Source of the DNA: Streptomyces sp. NBC_00289
GTDB taxonomy: Bacteria > Actinomycetota > Actinomycetes > Streptomycetales > Streptomycetaceae
Length of the DNA: 64,000 nucleotides
NCBI RefSeq assembly: GCF_041435115.1
Contig: NZ_CP108046.1
Span: 992,001-1,056,000 of the forward strand
Reading direction: 5' to 3'
Both the position numbers and the translations under genes were made by a program. The first letter of the stretch is position 1, and the number at the start of each line of letters is the position of its first letter. Below the pieces are notes generated by a model. That model saw only the letters and a list, made by a program, of their open reading frames with translations, was not told where the DNA came from and searched no databases. Below are positions 26,554 through 35,504 of the stretch, piece after piece.

Positions 26554-27932
26554 CAGCAGCCACCCGCTGACGCGTCCTCGGCGACCACGGTGGCGGGCGC
26601 GCCGACACCGAGTTGGACGAGTGCGGGCGCCGGAGCGCGGCACCCGCCGCCGTCGGCCTGCCCGGCTGCCGGGTCGTCGAAGAGTCCGGCGCCGCCGCAC
26701 ACTCCGGTTTCGGGGAGGCTGAGTTCGACGCGGTCGGCGGACTCGAGGTCCCCGGCGATGGCTGCGGTGACGGAGCGGACCTGCTCGTAGCCGGTCATGG
26801 CGAGGAAGGTGGGGGCGCGGCCGTAGGACTTCATGCCGACCAGGTACACGCCGGGTTCGGGGTGGGACAGCTCGCGGTGGCCGTGCGGGTAGACGGTGCC
26901 GCAGGAATGCTGGTTGGGGTCGATCAGCGGGGCCAGCGCGGTGGGTGCCTGGAGGCGTTCGTCCAGGCCGAGTCGGATCTCGGAGAGGAAGGAGAGGTCG
27001 GGTCGGAAGCCGGTGAGCACGATGACTTCGTCGACGGGGTCGAGGCGTCGGCCGTCCTCGCCGACCAGGATCAGTCGGCCGTCGATGGCACGTTCGATCG
27101 CTTCGGTGCGGAAGCCGGTGACGGCGTCGGCGTAGCCGTTGTCGACCGCGGCCTTCGCGGCGAGGCCGAGGGCGCCGCGGGCGGGCAGTTGGTCGGCTTC
27201 TCCGCCGCCGAACGTGGAGCCGCTGATGCCGCGGCGCAGCACCCACACGGCGTGTGTACCGGGCTCGTCCTTGGCGACGTCGGCGAGGGTGGCCAGCGCG
27301 GTGAAGGCGGAGGCGCCGGAGCCGATGACGGCGGTGTGCCTGCCGGCGTAACGGGCGCGCACTGCGGGGTTCTTCAGGTCGGGAACACGGTAGGCGACGC
27401 GGTCGGCGGCGGCCTTCTCTCCGAGGGCGGGCAGCCCGCTGGCTCCGGCTGGACTGGGCCTGGTCCAGGTGCCTGAGGCGTCGATGACAGTGCGGGCGAA
27501 GAGGCGCTCCTCGTGGCCGTCGGCGGTGGCCAGGTGCAGGACGAAGGGCTGAGCTTCGCGGTCGGCGTCGACGATGCGGTCGCGTCCGGCGCGGGAGACG
27601 CCGGTGACGCGCGCGCCGTAGCGGACGCGGTCGCCCAGGACGTCGGCCAGCGGCTGCAGGTAGAGCTCGGCCCAGTCGCCGCCCGTGGGATAGCTGGTGG
27701 CGTCCGGCTTGGTCCAGCCGGTCGGGGCGAGCAGCTTTTCGGCGGCCGGGTCGGTGAGCTCGCCCCAGGTGGAGAACAGGCGGACGTGGCTCCACTCGCG
27801 CACCGCGGACGCGGTGGCCGGTCCGGCTTCCAGGACCAGGAGCTCGATGCCCCGCTCGGCAAGGTGGGCGGCTGCGGCCAGGCCGGCGGGGCCGGCTCCG
27901 ATGACGACGACGGGGAGCTGCTGCTCGCTCAT
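26544..27932 (-). CDS. ArsR-linked FAD-dependent oxidoreductase (ArsO-like)
   Basis: A 462-residue flavoprotein. GAGPAG at residues 12-17 binds FAD; a second nucleotide site is VIGSGASAFTALA in the middle, and VDEVIVLTGFRPD is the conserved FAD-contact strand. This is the layout of flavin-binding monooxygenase / thioredoxin-reductase-like proteins. Its neighbours, a small CxxC protein and a divergent ArsR gene, resemble arsenic-resistance clusters of Streptomyces that carry an arsO flavoprotein. The C-terminal ~50 residues contain five cysteines (GVCGGAG, GGCCGS), an uncommon tail that could bind metal or arsenite (inference). Substrate unproven. Confidence 0.8.
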   Translation of the reverse strand: MSEQQLPVVVIGAGPAGLAAAAHLAERGIELLVLEAGPATASAVREWSHVRLFSTWGELTDPAAEKLLAPTGWTKPDATSYPTGGDWAELYLQPLADVLGDRVRYGARVTGVSRAGRDRIVDADREAQPFVLHLATADGHEERLFARTVIDASGTWTRPSPAGASGLPALGEKAAADRVAYRVPDLKNPAVRARYAGRHTAVIGSGASAFTALATLADVAKDEPGTHAVWVLRRGISGSTFGGGEADQLPARGALGLAAKAAVDNGYADAVTGFRTEAIERAIDGRLILVGEDGRRLDPVDEVIVLTGFRPDLSFLSEIRLGLDERLQAPTALAPLIDPNQHSCGTVYPHGHRELSHPEPGVYLVGMKSYGRAPTFLAMTGYEQVRSVTAAIAGDLESADRVELSLPETGVCGGAGLFDDPAAGQADGGGCRAPAPALVQLGVGAPATVVAEDASAGGCCGS

Positions 27933-27965
27933 GGTGGTCGATCTCCCTGACTGGATATGGACGGA

Positions 27966-28133
27966 TCAGCGGGCGAAAGAGAGTGCGGACTGGGCGCGCC
28001 GCCGGCGGGCCGTGGCCCGGCAGGAGGCATCGCGGACCTGTGCGCAGCTGTCGCAAACCCTGACGCCCGCCAGGTGACGAGCGGTGCGGCGGGCCCGGGC
28101 TGTGATGGATGCGGTGCGAATCCGAGCGGTCAC
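27966..28133 (-). CDS. Small CxxC protein
   Basis: A 55-residue basic protein from GTG 28133 with AAGGGG upstream. Its core ARHLAGVRVCDSCAQVRDAS, followed by CRA, is a motif I know from many small Streptomyces proteins next to redox or metal genes. The CxxC and a third Cys could bind a metal. It is 33 bp upstream of the flavoprotein on the same strand and so probably first in that operon. Function unknown. Confidence 0.55.
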   Translation of the reverse strand: MTARIRTASITARARRTARHLAGVRVCDSCAQVRDASCRATARRRRAQSALSFAR

Positions 28134-28156
28134 GACGACCCCTTGTTTCGATACCT

Positions 28157-28188
28157 GTCGATGTCTCGACCTTGCCACCTGTATCGAC
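28157..28188. promoter_or_regulatory. Candidate ArsR operator
   Basis: GTCGAT (28157-28162) and ATCGAC (28183-28188) form an inverted repeat 18-24 bp before the arsR start, with a further TCGAC between. Location in the divergent gap fits autoregulation. Confidence 0.4.
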
Positions 28189-28206
28189 GAGTGTCAACAT
28201 AGACGT

Positions 28207-28563
28207 ATGTCGAAGTCAGAGCTGCCCGTCCTTGACGCCGAGACGGCGGTGCCGTGCTGCCCGCCGATCACCGCCGCGGAACTGTCGCAGGCCGACGCGG
28301 AGAAGATGGCCGCGATGTTCAAGGCGCTGTCCGACCCTGTGCGGCTGCGGCTGTTCTCCAAGATCGCCTCGTATGCGGGTGGCGAGGCGTGCGTCTGCGA
28401 CATCTCCGACGTCGGCGTGTCCCAGCCAACCGTCTCCCACCATCTGAAGAAGTTGCGCGAGGCCGGACTGCTCACTTCGGAGCGGCGCGGGACCTGGGTC
28501 TACTACCGGGTCGCCCCGTCCGTGGTCGCCGCGATGTCCGCCATGCTCGATCTGCGCACCTGA
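28207..28563 (+). CDS. arsR: ArsR/SmtB-family metalloregulator
   Basis: A 118-residue winged-helix repressor: MAAMFKALSDPVRLRLFSKI, then ACVCDISDVGVSQPTVSHHL and KKLREAGLLTSERRGTWVYY. Cys62 and Cys64 of ACVCDIS are at the ArsR alpha-3 metal site, and an N-terminal Cys17-Cys18 pair (VPCCPP) may add ligands, so As(III)/Sb(III) or another thiophilic metal is the likely inducer. ATG 28207 begins the conserved tail. Divergent from the CxxC/flavoprotein operon, which it probably represses together with itself. Confidence 0.9.
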   Translation: MSKSELPVLDAETAVPCCPPITAAELSQADAEKMAAMFKALSDPVRLRLFSKIASYAGGEACVCDISDVGVSQPTVSHHLKKLREAGLLTSERRGTWVYYRVAPSVVAAMSAMLDLRT

Positions 28564-28735
28564 CCGATCGCAGTGTGACCGCGCTGCTGGTGAGGCGCAG
28601 CCCGGCGGAAACAGCAGCGGGCCAGGCACTCCTGGTGGTGTTCGGGTGACGACCCTTGGTCAGCCGCTGAGGAGTCCATGGGTGGCCGCCTCGGATCAGC
28701 CGGACGGGCGGGCCGATCGATGCGCTTGGGCAGCG

Positions 28736-30745
28736 TTATCCGGCGTGGGTCGCCCGCCTGCGCGCTTGCCGACGTTCGGCGCCCAGCCGCGCGAAGTGGG
28801 CGATGAGTTCGGGGGCGTCGACGGCGGCGGGGTTGACCACCTGCTCGACCGGGGCGCCCTGGAGGAGCCGCTTGACCGGGACTTCCAGCTTCTTGCCGGT
28901 ACGGGTGTGCGGGACGCCCGGCACGACGAGGATCTCGTCCGGGACGTGGCGGGGTGATACGCCCGTGCGGATGGTGTCCCGGATGCGGTCATGGAGGGCG
29001 TCGTCGAGCTCGGCTCCGTCGGCGAGGACGACGAACAGCGGCATCCAGTAGCCTCCGTCCGGCTCCTCGGCCCCGATGACGAGCGCCTCCGTGATCTCCG
29101 GGAGACGCTCGACGACATCGTGGATGTCGGCGCTGCCCAGCCGTACGCCGTTGCGGTTGAGGGTGGAGTCGGACCGTCCGTGCACGATCACCGAGCCGTC
29201 TCCCGTGAGCGTGATCCAGTCACCGTGCCGCCACACACCCGGGTAGGTGGAGTAGTACGCCTCGCGACAGCGGCTGCCGTCGGGGTCGTTCCAGAAGTAC
29301 AGGGGCATCGACGGCATGGGGCGGGTGATCACCAGTTCGCCGACCTGGTCGACGACCGGGTGGCCCTCACCGTCGTATGCGGCCAGCGCCACGCCCAGGT
29401 ACGGGGCCGACAACTCCCCTGCCCAGACCGGCGTGGTGGGGGCACTGCCGGCGAAACCGGATACGACGTCGGTGCCGCCGCTGGTGGAGGCCAGCTGGAT
29501 GCCGCTGCCCACGTGATCGCGGACCCAGGGGTAGGCGGAGGCGGGGAGGGTGGAACCGGTACAGCCGATGGCGCGGATGGCCGACAGGTCGTGCGTGGTC
29601 GGCTCGATGCCGAACTTGGCCATACCCAACAGGTATTGGGGACTGGTGCCGAAAATGGTGACCCGGTGCCGCGCGGTCAGCTCCCACAGGACGTCCGGGC
29701 GCGCGACGGGGGCCGGACTGCCGTCGTAGGTACACGTCGTGGCGCCGGTCAGCAGCGCCGAGACGACCAGGTTCCACATCATCCAGTGCGTGGTGGTGTA
29801 CCACAGCAGCCGGTCGCCGGGGCCGAGGTCGGAATGCAGGGCGAGGGTCTTGAGGTGTTCGAGGAGGACGCCGCCGTGGCCGTGGACGATGCCCTTGGGC
29901 AGGCCGGTGGTGCCGGAGGAGAAGACGACCCACAGCGGGTGGTCGAACGGCACTGCCGTACAGGCGAGTTCCTCGGTGCGGGTGGCTGCGTCCTCCCAGG
30001 GGACGGTCAGCGCCGGGTAACTCCCGGACGGCCAGGGCAGGCCCACGTGGTCGACCAGCAGCATCGCCTTCAGGCCGGGCAGGGCGCCGGCCAGTTCGAG
30101 GACGGCGTCGCGGCGGTCGTGGGTGGTGCCGTTGAAGAGGTAGCCGTCGGTCGTGATGAGTACGGTCGGGTCAAGCTGGCCGAAACGGTCGGCTGCGGCC
30201 TGCGGAGCGTAGTCCTGGCCGCACACCGACCAGACGGCCCCCAGGCTGGCCGCGGCGAGAAAGGCGACGATCGCGTGCGGGGTGTTGGGCAGATAGCCGA
30301 CGACCCGGTCCCCGCGGCCGACGCCCAGGTCGCGCAGGGTGGCGGCGACCGAGGCGACCTGGGCGCGCATTCGGCCGCCCGTCACTTCGTAGCCGGAGCC
30401 GGTCTCGTCCAGTGCGACGATCGCGGGCGCGTCCTCACGCAGGTTGCGCAGGGCGTGGTGGGCGTAGTTGAGGGTGGCGCCCTCGAACCAGCGGGCGCCG
30501 GGCATGATCTCGTCGCTCAGGACCCGTTCGTAGGGGGCATCCGCCTCGATGTCGAAGAACTCCCACACCGCACTCCAGAACCCTTCGAGGTCCGTGACGG
30601 ACCAGCGGTGCAGGGCGCCGTAGTCGGTGTGGTCGTGGGCGACCGCAACGCCCTTGTTGTCAGCCACCCAGCGCCCGAATTCCGCGATGCGGCTGGTCGT
30701 GGTGGCCTCCGGGTCGGGGAGCCAGAACGGACGCTGCCTGGTCAT
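28736..30745 (-). CDS. Acetoacetate-CoA ligase
   Basis: A 669-residue ANL-superfamily enzyme: the ACS N-terminal extension (ARWFEGATLNYAHHALRN), the P-loop-like SSGTTGLPKGIVHGHGG, the adenylate-binding TSGGTDV and YPGVWRHGDWITLTGDGSVI, and the C-terminal lysine in HTRTGKKLEVPVKRLL. Together these fit acetoacetyl-CoA synthetase, which activates acetoacetate with ATP and CoA. ATG 30745 overlaps the upstream hydroxylase stop by four bases (ATGA), and GAGGAG precedes it. As the last gene of an aromatic-degradation operon it may activate a keto-acid released by ring cleavage (inference). Confidence 0.88.
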   Translation of the reverse strand: MTRQRPFWLPDPEATTTSRIAEFGRWVADNKGVAVAHDHTDYGALHRWSVTDLEGFWSAVWEFFDIEADAPYERVLSDEIMPGARWFEGATLNYAHHALRNLREDAPAIVALDETGSGYEVTGGRMRAQVASVAATLRDLGVGRGDRVVGYLPNTPHAIVAFLAAASLGAVWSVCGQDYAPQAAADRFGQLDPTVLITTDGYLFNGTTHDRRDAVLELAGALPGLKAMLLVDHVGLPWPSGSYPALTVPWEDAATRTEELACTAVPFDHPLWVVFSSGTTGLPKGIVHGHGGVLLEHLKTLALHSDLGPGDRLLWYTTTHWMMWNLVVSALLTGATTCTYDGSPAPVARPDVLWELTARHRVTIFGTSPQYLLGMAKFGIEPTTHDLSAIRAIGCTGSTLPASAYPWVRDHVGSGIQLASTSGGTDVVSGFAGSAPTTPVWAGELSAPYLGVALAAYDGEGHPVVDQVGELVITRPMPSMPLYFWNDPDGSRCREAYYSTYPGVWRHGDWITLTGDGSVIVHGRSDSTLNRNGVRLGSADIHDVVERLPEITEALVIGAEEPDGGYWMPLFVVLADGAELDDALHDRIRDTIRTGVSPRHVPDEILVVPGVPHTRTGKKLEVPVKRLLQGAPVEQVVNPAAVDAPELIAHFARLGAERRQARRRATHAG

Positions 30746-32379
30746 GACGTGAGGCTCCTCAAAAGGGGGTGTGTTCCGGGCGGTTGGTTCAGTTCGATGC
30801 CGTCGGTGCGGCGGGTGGTGCACAGCATGGGCGCCCAGGCGGCGGAGTCGGTGAAGTCGTCCGCCCCGGCGGGGACGACGTCCAGGACGACCCGGTCGGG
30901 GCGCAGCAGGACGGCGTCCGCCCGGCCGGCGCGCAGCCAGGCGGCGAGGGTGCCGTCGTCACCGAGGGTGTCGGTGACGACGATCGGCGCGCCGATGCCC
31001 GCGGCGACGGCGCGCAGCGAGGGCGTGGGCGGTACGGCCGTCACGATGGCGAAGGAGTCGCCGAGCACGTCGTCCGAGCGGGCTCGCCGGTCGTCCACGG
31101 TCACCCATGGCTGCGGGCAGAACGTGCCCGCCAGGTCGCGGCCGCCCATGCGCTTTCGGCGTCGTACCAGGGGTCCTCGCATCAGGGCGGGACTGAGGTC
31201 ACGGCCGGCCAGCGACACCAGCCCGGGGATACGGCAGGCCGCGGCCACGAGGCCGCGGCGCATCGCGGCAGCGCCGTCCTGCCCACCGGTCATGGCCCAG
31301 CCCATCGCCACCGCGAGCCGGATGACGTGCCGGGCGTGGGGTTTGCGTTCACTCTCGTAGGTGTCCAACAAGCGCTCGTCCGCGCCGTGTTGCAGGACGT
31401 GGGCGAGTTTCCAGGTGAGGTTGCGGGCGTCACGCATTCCCGTGCACAGGCCCTGCCCGATGAAGGGCGGGGTGAGGTGGGCGGCGTCTCCCAGCAGGAA
31501 CACACGGCCCTGTCGCCAGCGGTCGGCGATACGGGCCCGGAAGGTGTACTGAGCCTGCCGGACGACCTCGAAGTCGCCGTCCGCGGCATCGGTCCAGGGG
31601 GCCATGAGTTCGCGCAGCCGTCCGGGGTTCGGTTCCTCCCCGTCCGGCAGTCGGAACTCCCAACGGTAGCGGTCCTCCCCGATACGCATGAACGTCGCGG
31701 GCCGGGCGGGATCGCAGACCTGGTCGACTCCCTCCCAGGAGCGCACGCGGGCGCGGGTGCGGACGTCGATGACGGTCCAGCGCTCTTCGAAGTGCAGGTC
31801 TTCCCATACGGCGCCGATGGCGTCGCGGGTGATGCCGTTGGCGCCGTCACAGCCGAGCACGGCGTCGGCCCACAGTTCTTCCTCACCGTGGTCGCCGCGG
31901 TAGGTCACCCGGACGGGGCCGTCACCCTCCCGCGTCACACCGACGACCTCCAGCCCGCCCCGAAGCTCGGATTCGGGCCGGCGGGCCAGGGCACCGCGCA
32001 GCAACCGCTCCAGCTCGGGCTGGTCGTACATGCTCGTCTGCGGGAAGCCGTGGTGTCCCTGCGGGGAGCGCGGAAACTCGGCGATCGTCCGGTGCCGGGC
32101 GTCCAGCAGCCGAAGCCCTCTCGCCGGACGGGCGATGGCGTCGAACTCCTCGTCGATGCCTACGGCTTGGAGGATCCTGCGCACCTCGTCGTCGGTGGCC
32201 ACGGCACGTGGCAGCGGGTAGACGTCCTGGTGGCGCTCAAGGACGATGCTGCGCACACCGCGCCGGGCGAGCAGCAGGGCGGCAGTCACGCCCACCGGCC
32301 CGGCTCCGATGATCACGACGGGTACGTGGGGGGCCGGCCGGGGCGCGGTGCCCGGTGGTGCGGCCTGGTCGGGTCTCAT
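30742..32379 (-). CDS. FAD-dependent aromatic hydroxylase (MhpA-like)
   Basis: A 545-residue class A flavoprotein monooxygenase. GAGPVGVTAALLLARRG is the FAD site, the DG motif is VLGCDGANGITR, and FLLGDAAHLTPPFIGQGLCT is the conserved FAD/NADPH GD motif. A thioredoxin-like C-terminal domain of about 170 residues follows, as in 3-(3-hydroxyphenyl)propionate and phenol hydroxylases. It hydroxylates a phenol to a catechol with NAD(P)H and O2. ATG 32379 has GAGGTGA eight bases upstream; GTG 32391 is an alternative. The FAH gene ends 22 bp before it. The substrate is not established. Confidence 0.9.
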   Translation of the reverse strand: MRPDQAAPPGTAPRPAPHVPVVIIGAGPVGVTAALLLARRGVRSIVLERHQDVYPLPRAVATDDEVRRILQAVGIDEEFDAIARPARGLRLLDARHRTIAEFPRSPQGHHGFPQTSMYDQPELERLLRGALARRPESELRGGLEVVGVTREGDGPVRVTYRGDHGEEELWADAVLGCDGANGITRDAIGAVWEDLHFEERWTVIDVRTRARVRSWEGVDQVCDPARPATFMRIGEDRYRWEFRLPDGEEPNPGRLRELMAPWTDAADGDFEVVRQAQYTFRARIADRWRQGRVFLLGDAAHLTPPFIGQGLCTGMRDARNLTWKLAHVLQHGADERLLDTYESERKPHARHVIRLAVAMGWAMTGGQDGAAAMRRGLVAAACRIPGLVSLAGRDLSPALMRGPLVRRRKRMGGRDLAGTFCPQPWVTVDDRRARSDDVLGDSFAIVTAVPPTPSLRAVAAGIGAPIVVTDTLGDDGTLAAWLRAGRADAVLLRPDRVVLDVVPAGADDFTDSAAWAPMLCTTRRTDGIELNQPPGTHPLLRSLTS

Positions 32380-32400
32380 GGTGCGGCTCACCTCAGGTCC

Positions 32401-33339
32401 CTATCGCGCGTGGCTGACCGGGGTGCGCTGCTCCCCGAGATCGATCCGCCCGTCCGGGGTGGCGATGGTGGCGGTGATCAGGTCGCCCTCGTGGAGGTAG
32501 CGCGGGTTCTTGCGCTGGCCGTTGAAGAACACCTTCCACTTCACGGCGGGCGGCAGCAGCGCGGCGATCTTCTCCACCGGCTTGGGCGGGGCCTTCAGGG
32601 CCGTACCGCCCGGGGTGCCGGTCAGGAGCAGGTCACCCGGTTCCAGGGTCTGGAACCGGGCCAGCAGGGTCAGCGCCTCTGCGGGGCGGACGATCATGTC
32701 GGCGAGGGTGCGGTCCTGGCGCAGGTCGCCGTTGACCGACAGCTTCAGCCGCAGGTTGAGAAGGTGCGTGAAGTCCTCCGGCTCCAGCAACGCGAGGTAG
32801 GGCCCGGTGGGGGTGAAGGTCCGGTACGACTTGCTCTCGTAGAACTGCGTCTTGGTCAGCTGCACGTCGCGGGCGCTGACGTCGTTGGTGATGACGAGCC
32901 CGGCGACGTACTCGGGCAGGTCGTTCTCCGTGACGACGGTGTCCAGTGGCAGCGGTGCGCCCATGACCAGGCCGAGCTCGATCTCGTAGTCCAGGAACTC
33001 CACGTGTGAGGGCCGCACGACGGTGTCCTGCGGACCGCCCACCGAAGTTGACGCCTTACGGAAGAACGTGGGCGGGATCTCGCCGGTGAAGCCCGAATCG
33101 CGGGCGTGGCTTCGGTAGTTGACCATCTGGGCGACCACCCGGCAGGGGGTGGTGACCGGGGCCAGCGCCGCCAGGTCGGCGACCGGCGTGCCCGTCTCCC
33201 CGGAAGTGGCGGCCTCGCGGACCGCATCGCGATCGATGAGCAGCTCGGCCGTGGTGGCCGCTCCGGTGTCGATGCGGACGGCGTGTTCGGCGCTCACCAC
33301 CCACCAGCCTTCGGCAGTGCGCAGGACGTTGGTGCTCAT
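32401..33339 (-). CDS. Fumarylacetoacetate hydrolase-family protein
   Basis: A 312-residue FAH-fold enzyme. MVNYRSHARDSG, VEFLDYEIELGLVMG with the two metal-binding glutamates, VITNDVSARDVQ with the aspartate, and LLTGTPGGTALK are the family's signature segments. Members cleave a C-C bond next to a ketone or hydrate a dienoate. Here it should process the ring-cleavage product of the neighbouring dioxygenase. ATG 33339 overlaps the dioxygenase stop by four bases. The N-terminal ~70 residues form the usual FAH N-terminal domain. Confidence 0.88.
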   Translation of the reverse strand: MSTNVLRTAEGWWVVSAEHAVRIDTGAATTAELLIDRDAVREAATSGETGTPVADLAALAPVTTPCRVVAQMVNYRSHARDSGFTGEIPPTFFRKASTSVGGPQDTVVRPSHVEFLDYEIELGLVMGAPLPLDTVVTENDLPEYVAGLVITNDVSARDVQLTKTQFYESKSYRTFTPTGPYLALLEPEDFTHLLNLRLKLSVNGDLRQDRTLADMIVRPAEALTLLARFQTLEPGDLLLTGTPGGTALKAPPKPVEKIAALLPPAVKWKVFFNGQRKNPRYLHEGDLITATIATPDGRIDLGEQRTPVSHAR

Positions 33340-34490
33340 GAGTTGATCGCTTTCATCAGGCCCAGCAGCCGCGCCGGGTCGAGTTCGTTGTCGCCGCGCA
33401 GGGCCCGCATGACCTCTCGGAGCTTGGCGGGGGACGGATTCGTACCGAGGAAGTCGCGGGTGACGGGCGGCCCCCACTGGGCGAGACCGCTGGCCGACAT
33501 GGGCGACCAGCCGGGTGCGACGTCGCAGGAGAACAGGTCGCCGTCGGCGAAGTGCTCCAGCATGAAGCGGTCGGGGTCACGCCAGTAGTCGAACAACTGG
33601 CTGCCGAGGATGTGCCGGCCGATCCCCCAGCTGCGCCGGTAGCCGCGCTCGGCGAGGTACTCCCCGCCGGCGGCGATCGCGTCCAGGTCGGTGACCTGGT
33701 AGGCGGAGTGGACGTAGCCGTTGGCCGGGCCGAGATGTATGGCCAGTGTGTGGTGATCGGCCGGCTCGCTTCCCCGGTCGCAGCGGATGAACGCCATCGC
33801 CGGACCCCGGTCGCGCTGACCGTCCAGGAAATTGAAGTCGCTGACGATCATGCCGAGTGTGTCCAGGTACCAGTCCAGAGCTTTGCGGAAGACGCGGGTC
33901 TCCAGCACCAGGTGTCCAAGCCGCTGGATGCGGGACGGTTCGCGTGGCGGGCGCTGCGTCTCGTTGACGCGGCGGTGTTCGGTGCCGAAGTTGAGGAGCT
34001 GCGGCTGCTGTTCGGGCAGGGCGGGCAGTTCCTCGCCGCAGTGCACGACCCGTACCGGGAGACCGGACGGGTCGAGCAGGTCGACCGCCTGGCCGCCGCC
34101 CGGGGCGTCGGCTTCCCGCACCGAGCTGCCGGTGACACGGGCCAGCCGGTCCAGGTCGGCCCGTTCACCGGCCCTGTACGCCGGGCCGATGAACCGGGAC
34201 GTACGCCCCTTGCGGATCACCATGCACGGCGATCCCGCGAACGTGCCTCGCAGCCACAGCGCCCCTTCGGTGCGGGCGGCGATCGCGAAGCCGAAGTCCC
34301 GCGCGAACACCTCCGCCCGGTCCAGGTCCGACTTCTCGAACTCCAGCCACGCCAGGTCCGCCACCTTGATCACTGGGTTCCGGGAGCGACCGGGGTGCTC
34401 GCCGCGCAGGGCGCCCTCCTCGCTGTGGAGATCTTGATGGGGCGTCGTGAGGTCCGCGCGGTCGACCTCGTCGGCCCGGGTTACGGCCAT
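33336..34490 (-). CDS. Extradiol (type I) ring-cleavage dioxygenase, VOC family
   Basis: A 384-residue two-module VOC protein. The catalytic C-terminal module has the iron ligands of type I extradiol enzymes: His in RLGHLVLETRVFRK, His in DHHTLAIHLGPANG and Glu in FMLEHFADGD. The N-terminal module (VADLAWLEFEKSDLDRAEVF) lacks them. It opens a catechol ring next to the hydroxyls with O2. It is longer than 2,3-dihydroxybiphenyl dioxygenases (~300), with extensions at both ends. ATG 34490 follows GGAGG, and it is the first gene of the operon, divergent from TetR. Confidence 0.87.
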   Translation of the reverse strand: MAVTRADEVDRADLTTPHQDLHSEEGALRGEHPGRSRNPVIKVADLAWLEFEKSDLDRAEVFARDFGFAIAARTEGALWLRGTFAGSPCMVIRKGRTSRFIGPAYRAGERADLDRLARVTGSSVREADAPGGGQAVDLLDPSGLPVRVVHCGEELPALPEQQPQLLNFGTEHRRVNETQRPPREPSRIQRLGHLVLETRVFRKALDWYLDTLGMIVSDFNFLDGQRDRGPAMAFIRCDRGSEPADHHTLAIHLGPANGYVHSAYQVTDLDAIAAGGEYLAERGYRRSWGIGRHILGSQLFDYWRDPDRFMLEHFADGDLFSCDVAPGWSPMSASGLAQWGPPVTRDFLGTNPSPAKLREVMRALRGDNELDPARLLGLMKAINS

Positions 34491-34571
34491 GGTGTCCTCC
34501 AAGCAACACTGCTGCAATGAGGGAATCATCAACTCTGCTGAAGAGGTCGTCAATAGTTCCAGCCAAGAAAA

Positions 34572-34587
34572 CTGATGGACTCATCAG
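34572..34587. promoter_or_regulatory. Palindromic operator in the dioxygenase/TetR gap
   Basis: CTGATG-GACT-CATCAG is a perfect inverted repeat 31 bp before the tetR start and 82 bp before the dioxygenase start. It is the best candidate site for the divergent TetR regulator controlling both units. Confidence 0.55.
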
Positions 34588-34617
34588 ATGTGTGGATGTG
34601 ATCGGACCGTCGCTACA

Positions 34618-35271
34618 ATGACTGGCATGCCGACACCCGCGCCGCCCCTCAACCGCTTCGAACGACGCCGGGCCGAGACCCGTAAGGCTCTGATCCGCGC
34701 AGCCCGAGAGCTCCTCGCCGAGAGCGGGGACACCAGCGCGAGCATCCAGTCCATCGCCGAACGGGCCGACGTCGGCTTCGGGTCCTTCTACAACCACTTC
34801 GAGTCCAAGACGGAGCTGTTCGACGCGGCGGTGGCGGACGCGTTGGACGAGTTCGGCCAAGCCATCGACGAGCGCCTACAGGGGGTTGTCGACGACCCGG
34901 CGGAGCTCGTCGCGGCAGGTTTCCGCCTCACGACCCGCATGGCCGACTCACACCCGGAGCTGATGCGGATCCTCCGTCACCGCGGCCTGCGCCACATTCA
35001 CTCCGAGCTCGGCGTCGCTCAGCGCGCCCTGCGCGATCTGGAACACGGCATGGCCACCGGCCGCTTCGCCGACGCCGAACCCCTCAGCGCGCTGTCCGCC
35101 ACGGGAGGAGTTCTGATGTCCCTGGTGGAGCTGAGGTTCGCCCACCCCTACCTCGACGGCGAAGAGGCCGCTTCGAACATGGCCGAGATGACCCTGCGCA
35201 TGCTGGGCGTGCCGTCGGACGAGGCCCGCGAGGTGGCCCGGCGTCCGCTGCCGGCTGTCGGCGACCGGTGA
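34618..35271 (+). CDS. TetR-family regulator of the aromatic operon
   Basis: A 217-residue TetR protein. The HTH spans about residues 16-62 (RRAETRKALIRAARELLAES, then ADVGFGSFYNHFESKTELFD), and the effector domain is helical. ATG 34618 and ATG 34627 are both possible; neither has a good ribosome site, so the message may be leaderless or nearly so. Divergent from the four-gene ring-cleavage operon, with a perfect palindrome between, so it probably represses that operon until an aromatic intermediate binds. Confidence 0.88.
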   Translation: MTGMPTPAPPLNRFERRRAETRKALIRAARELLAESGDTSASIQSIAERADVGFGSFYNHFESKTELFDAAVADALDEFGQAIDERLQGVVDDPAELVAAGFRLTTRMADSHPELMRILRHRGLRHIHSELGVAQRALRDLEHGMATGRFADAEPLSALSATGGVLMSLVELRFAHPYLDGEEAASNMAEMTLRMLGVPSDEAREVARRPLPAVGDR

Positions 35272-35504
35272 AGGTCCGTCATGCAGCGGTAGGGCCAGGG
35301 ACGTAGCGAGTGAGGCTGCTGCGGTTGCTGTTGAATGAGCTGAGTGAATGAGACTGCTGCTCCACCGCCTTGGAAGACCTGATCCACATGCGGCGCTCCC
35401 TCGGTCGCCCCAAGGACCACCGCCGCGCGGACGGACTCTCGCGTTTGCGTCCCTGAGGTTGATCCTTACCGTTTGCGAGCGGTGAGTTGATCACGTTCGG
35501 TGAC

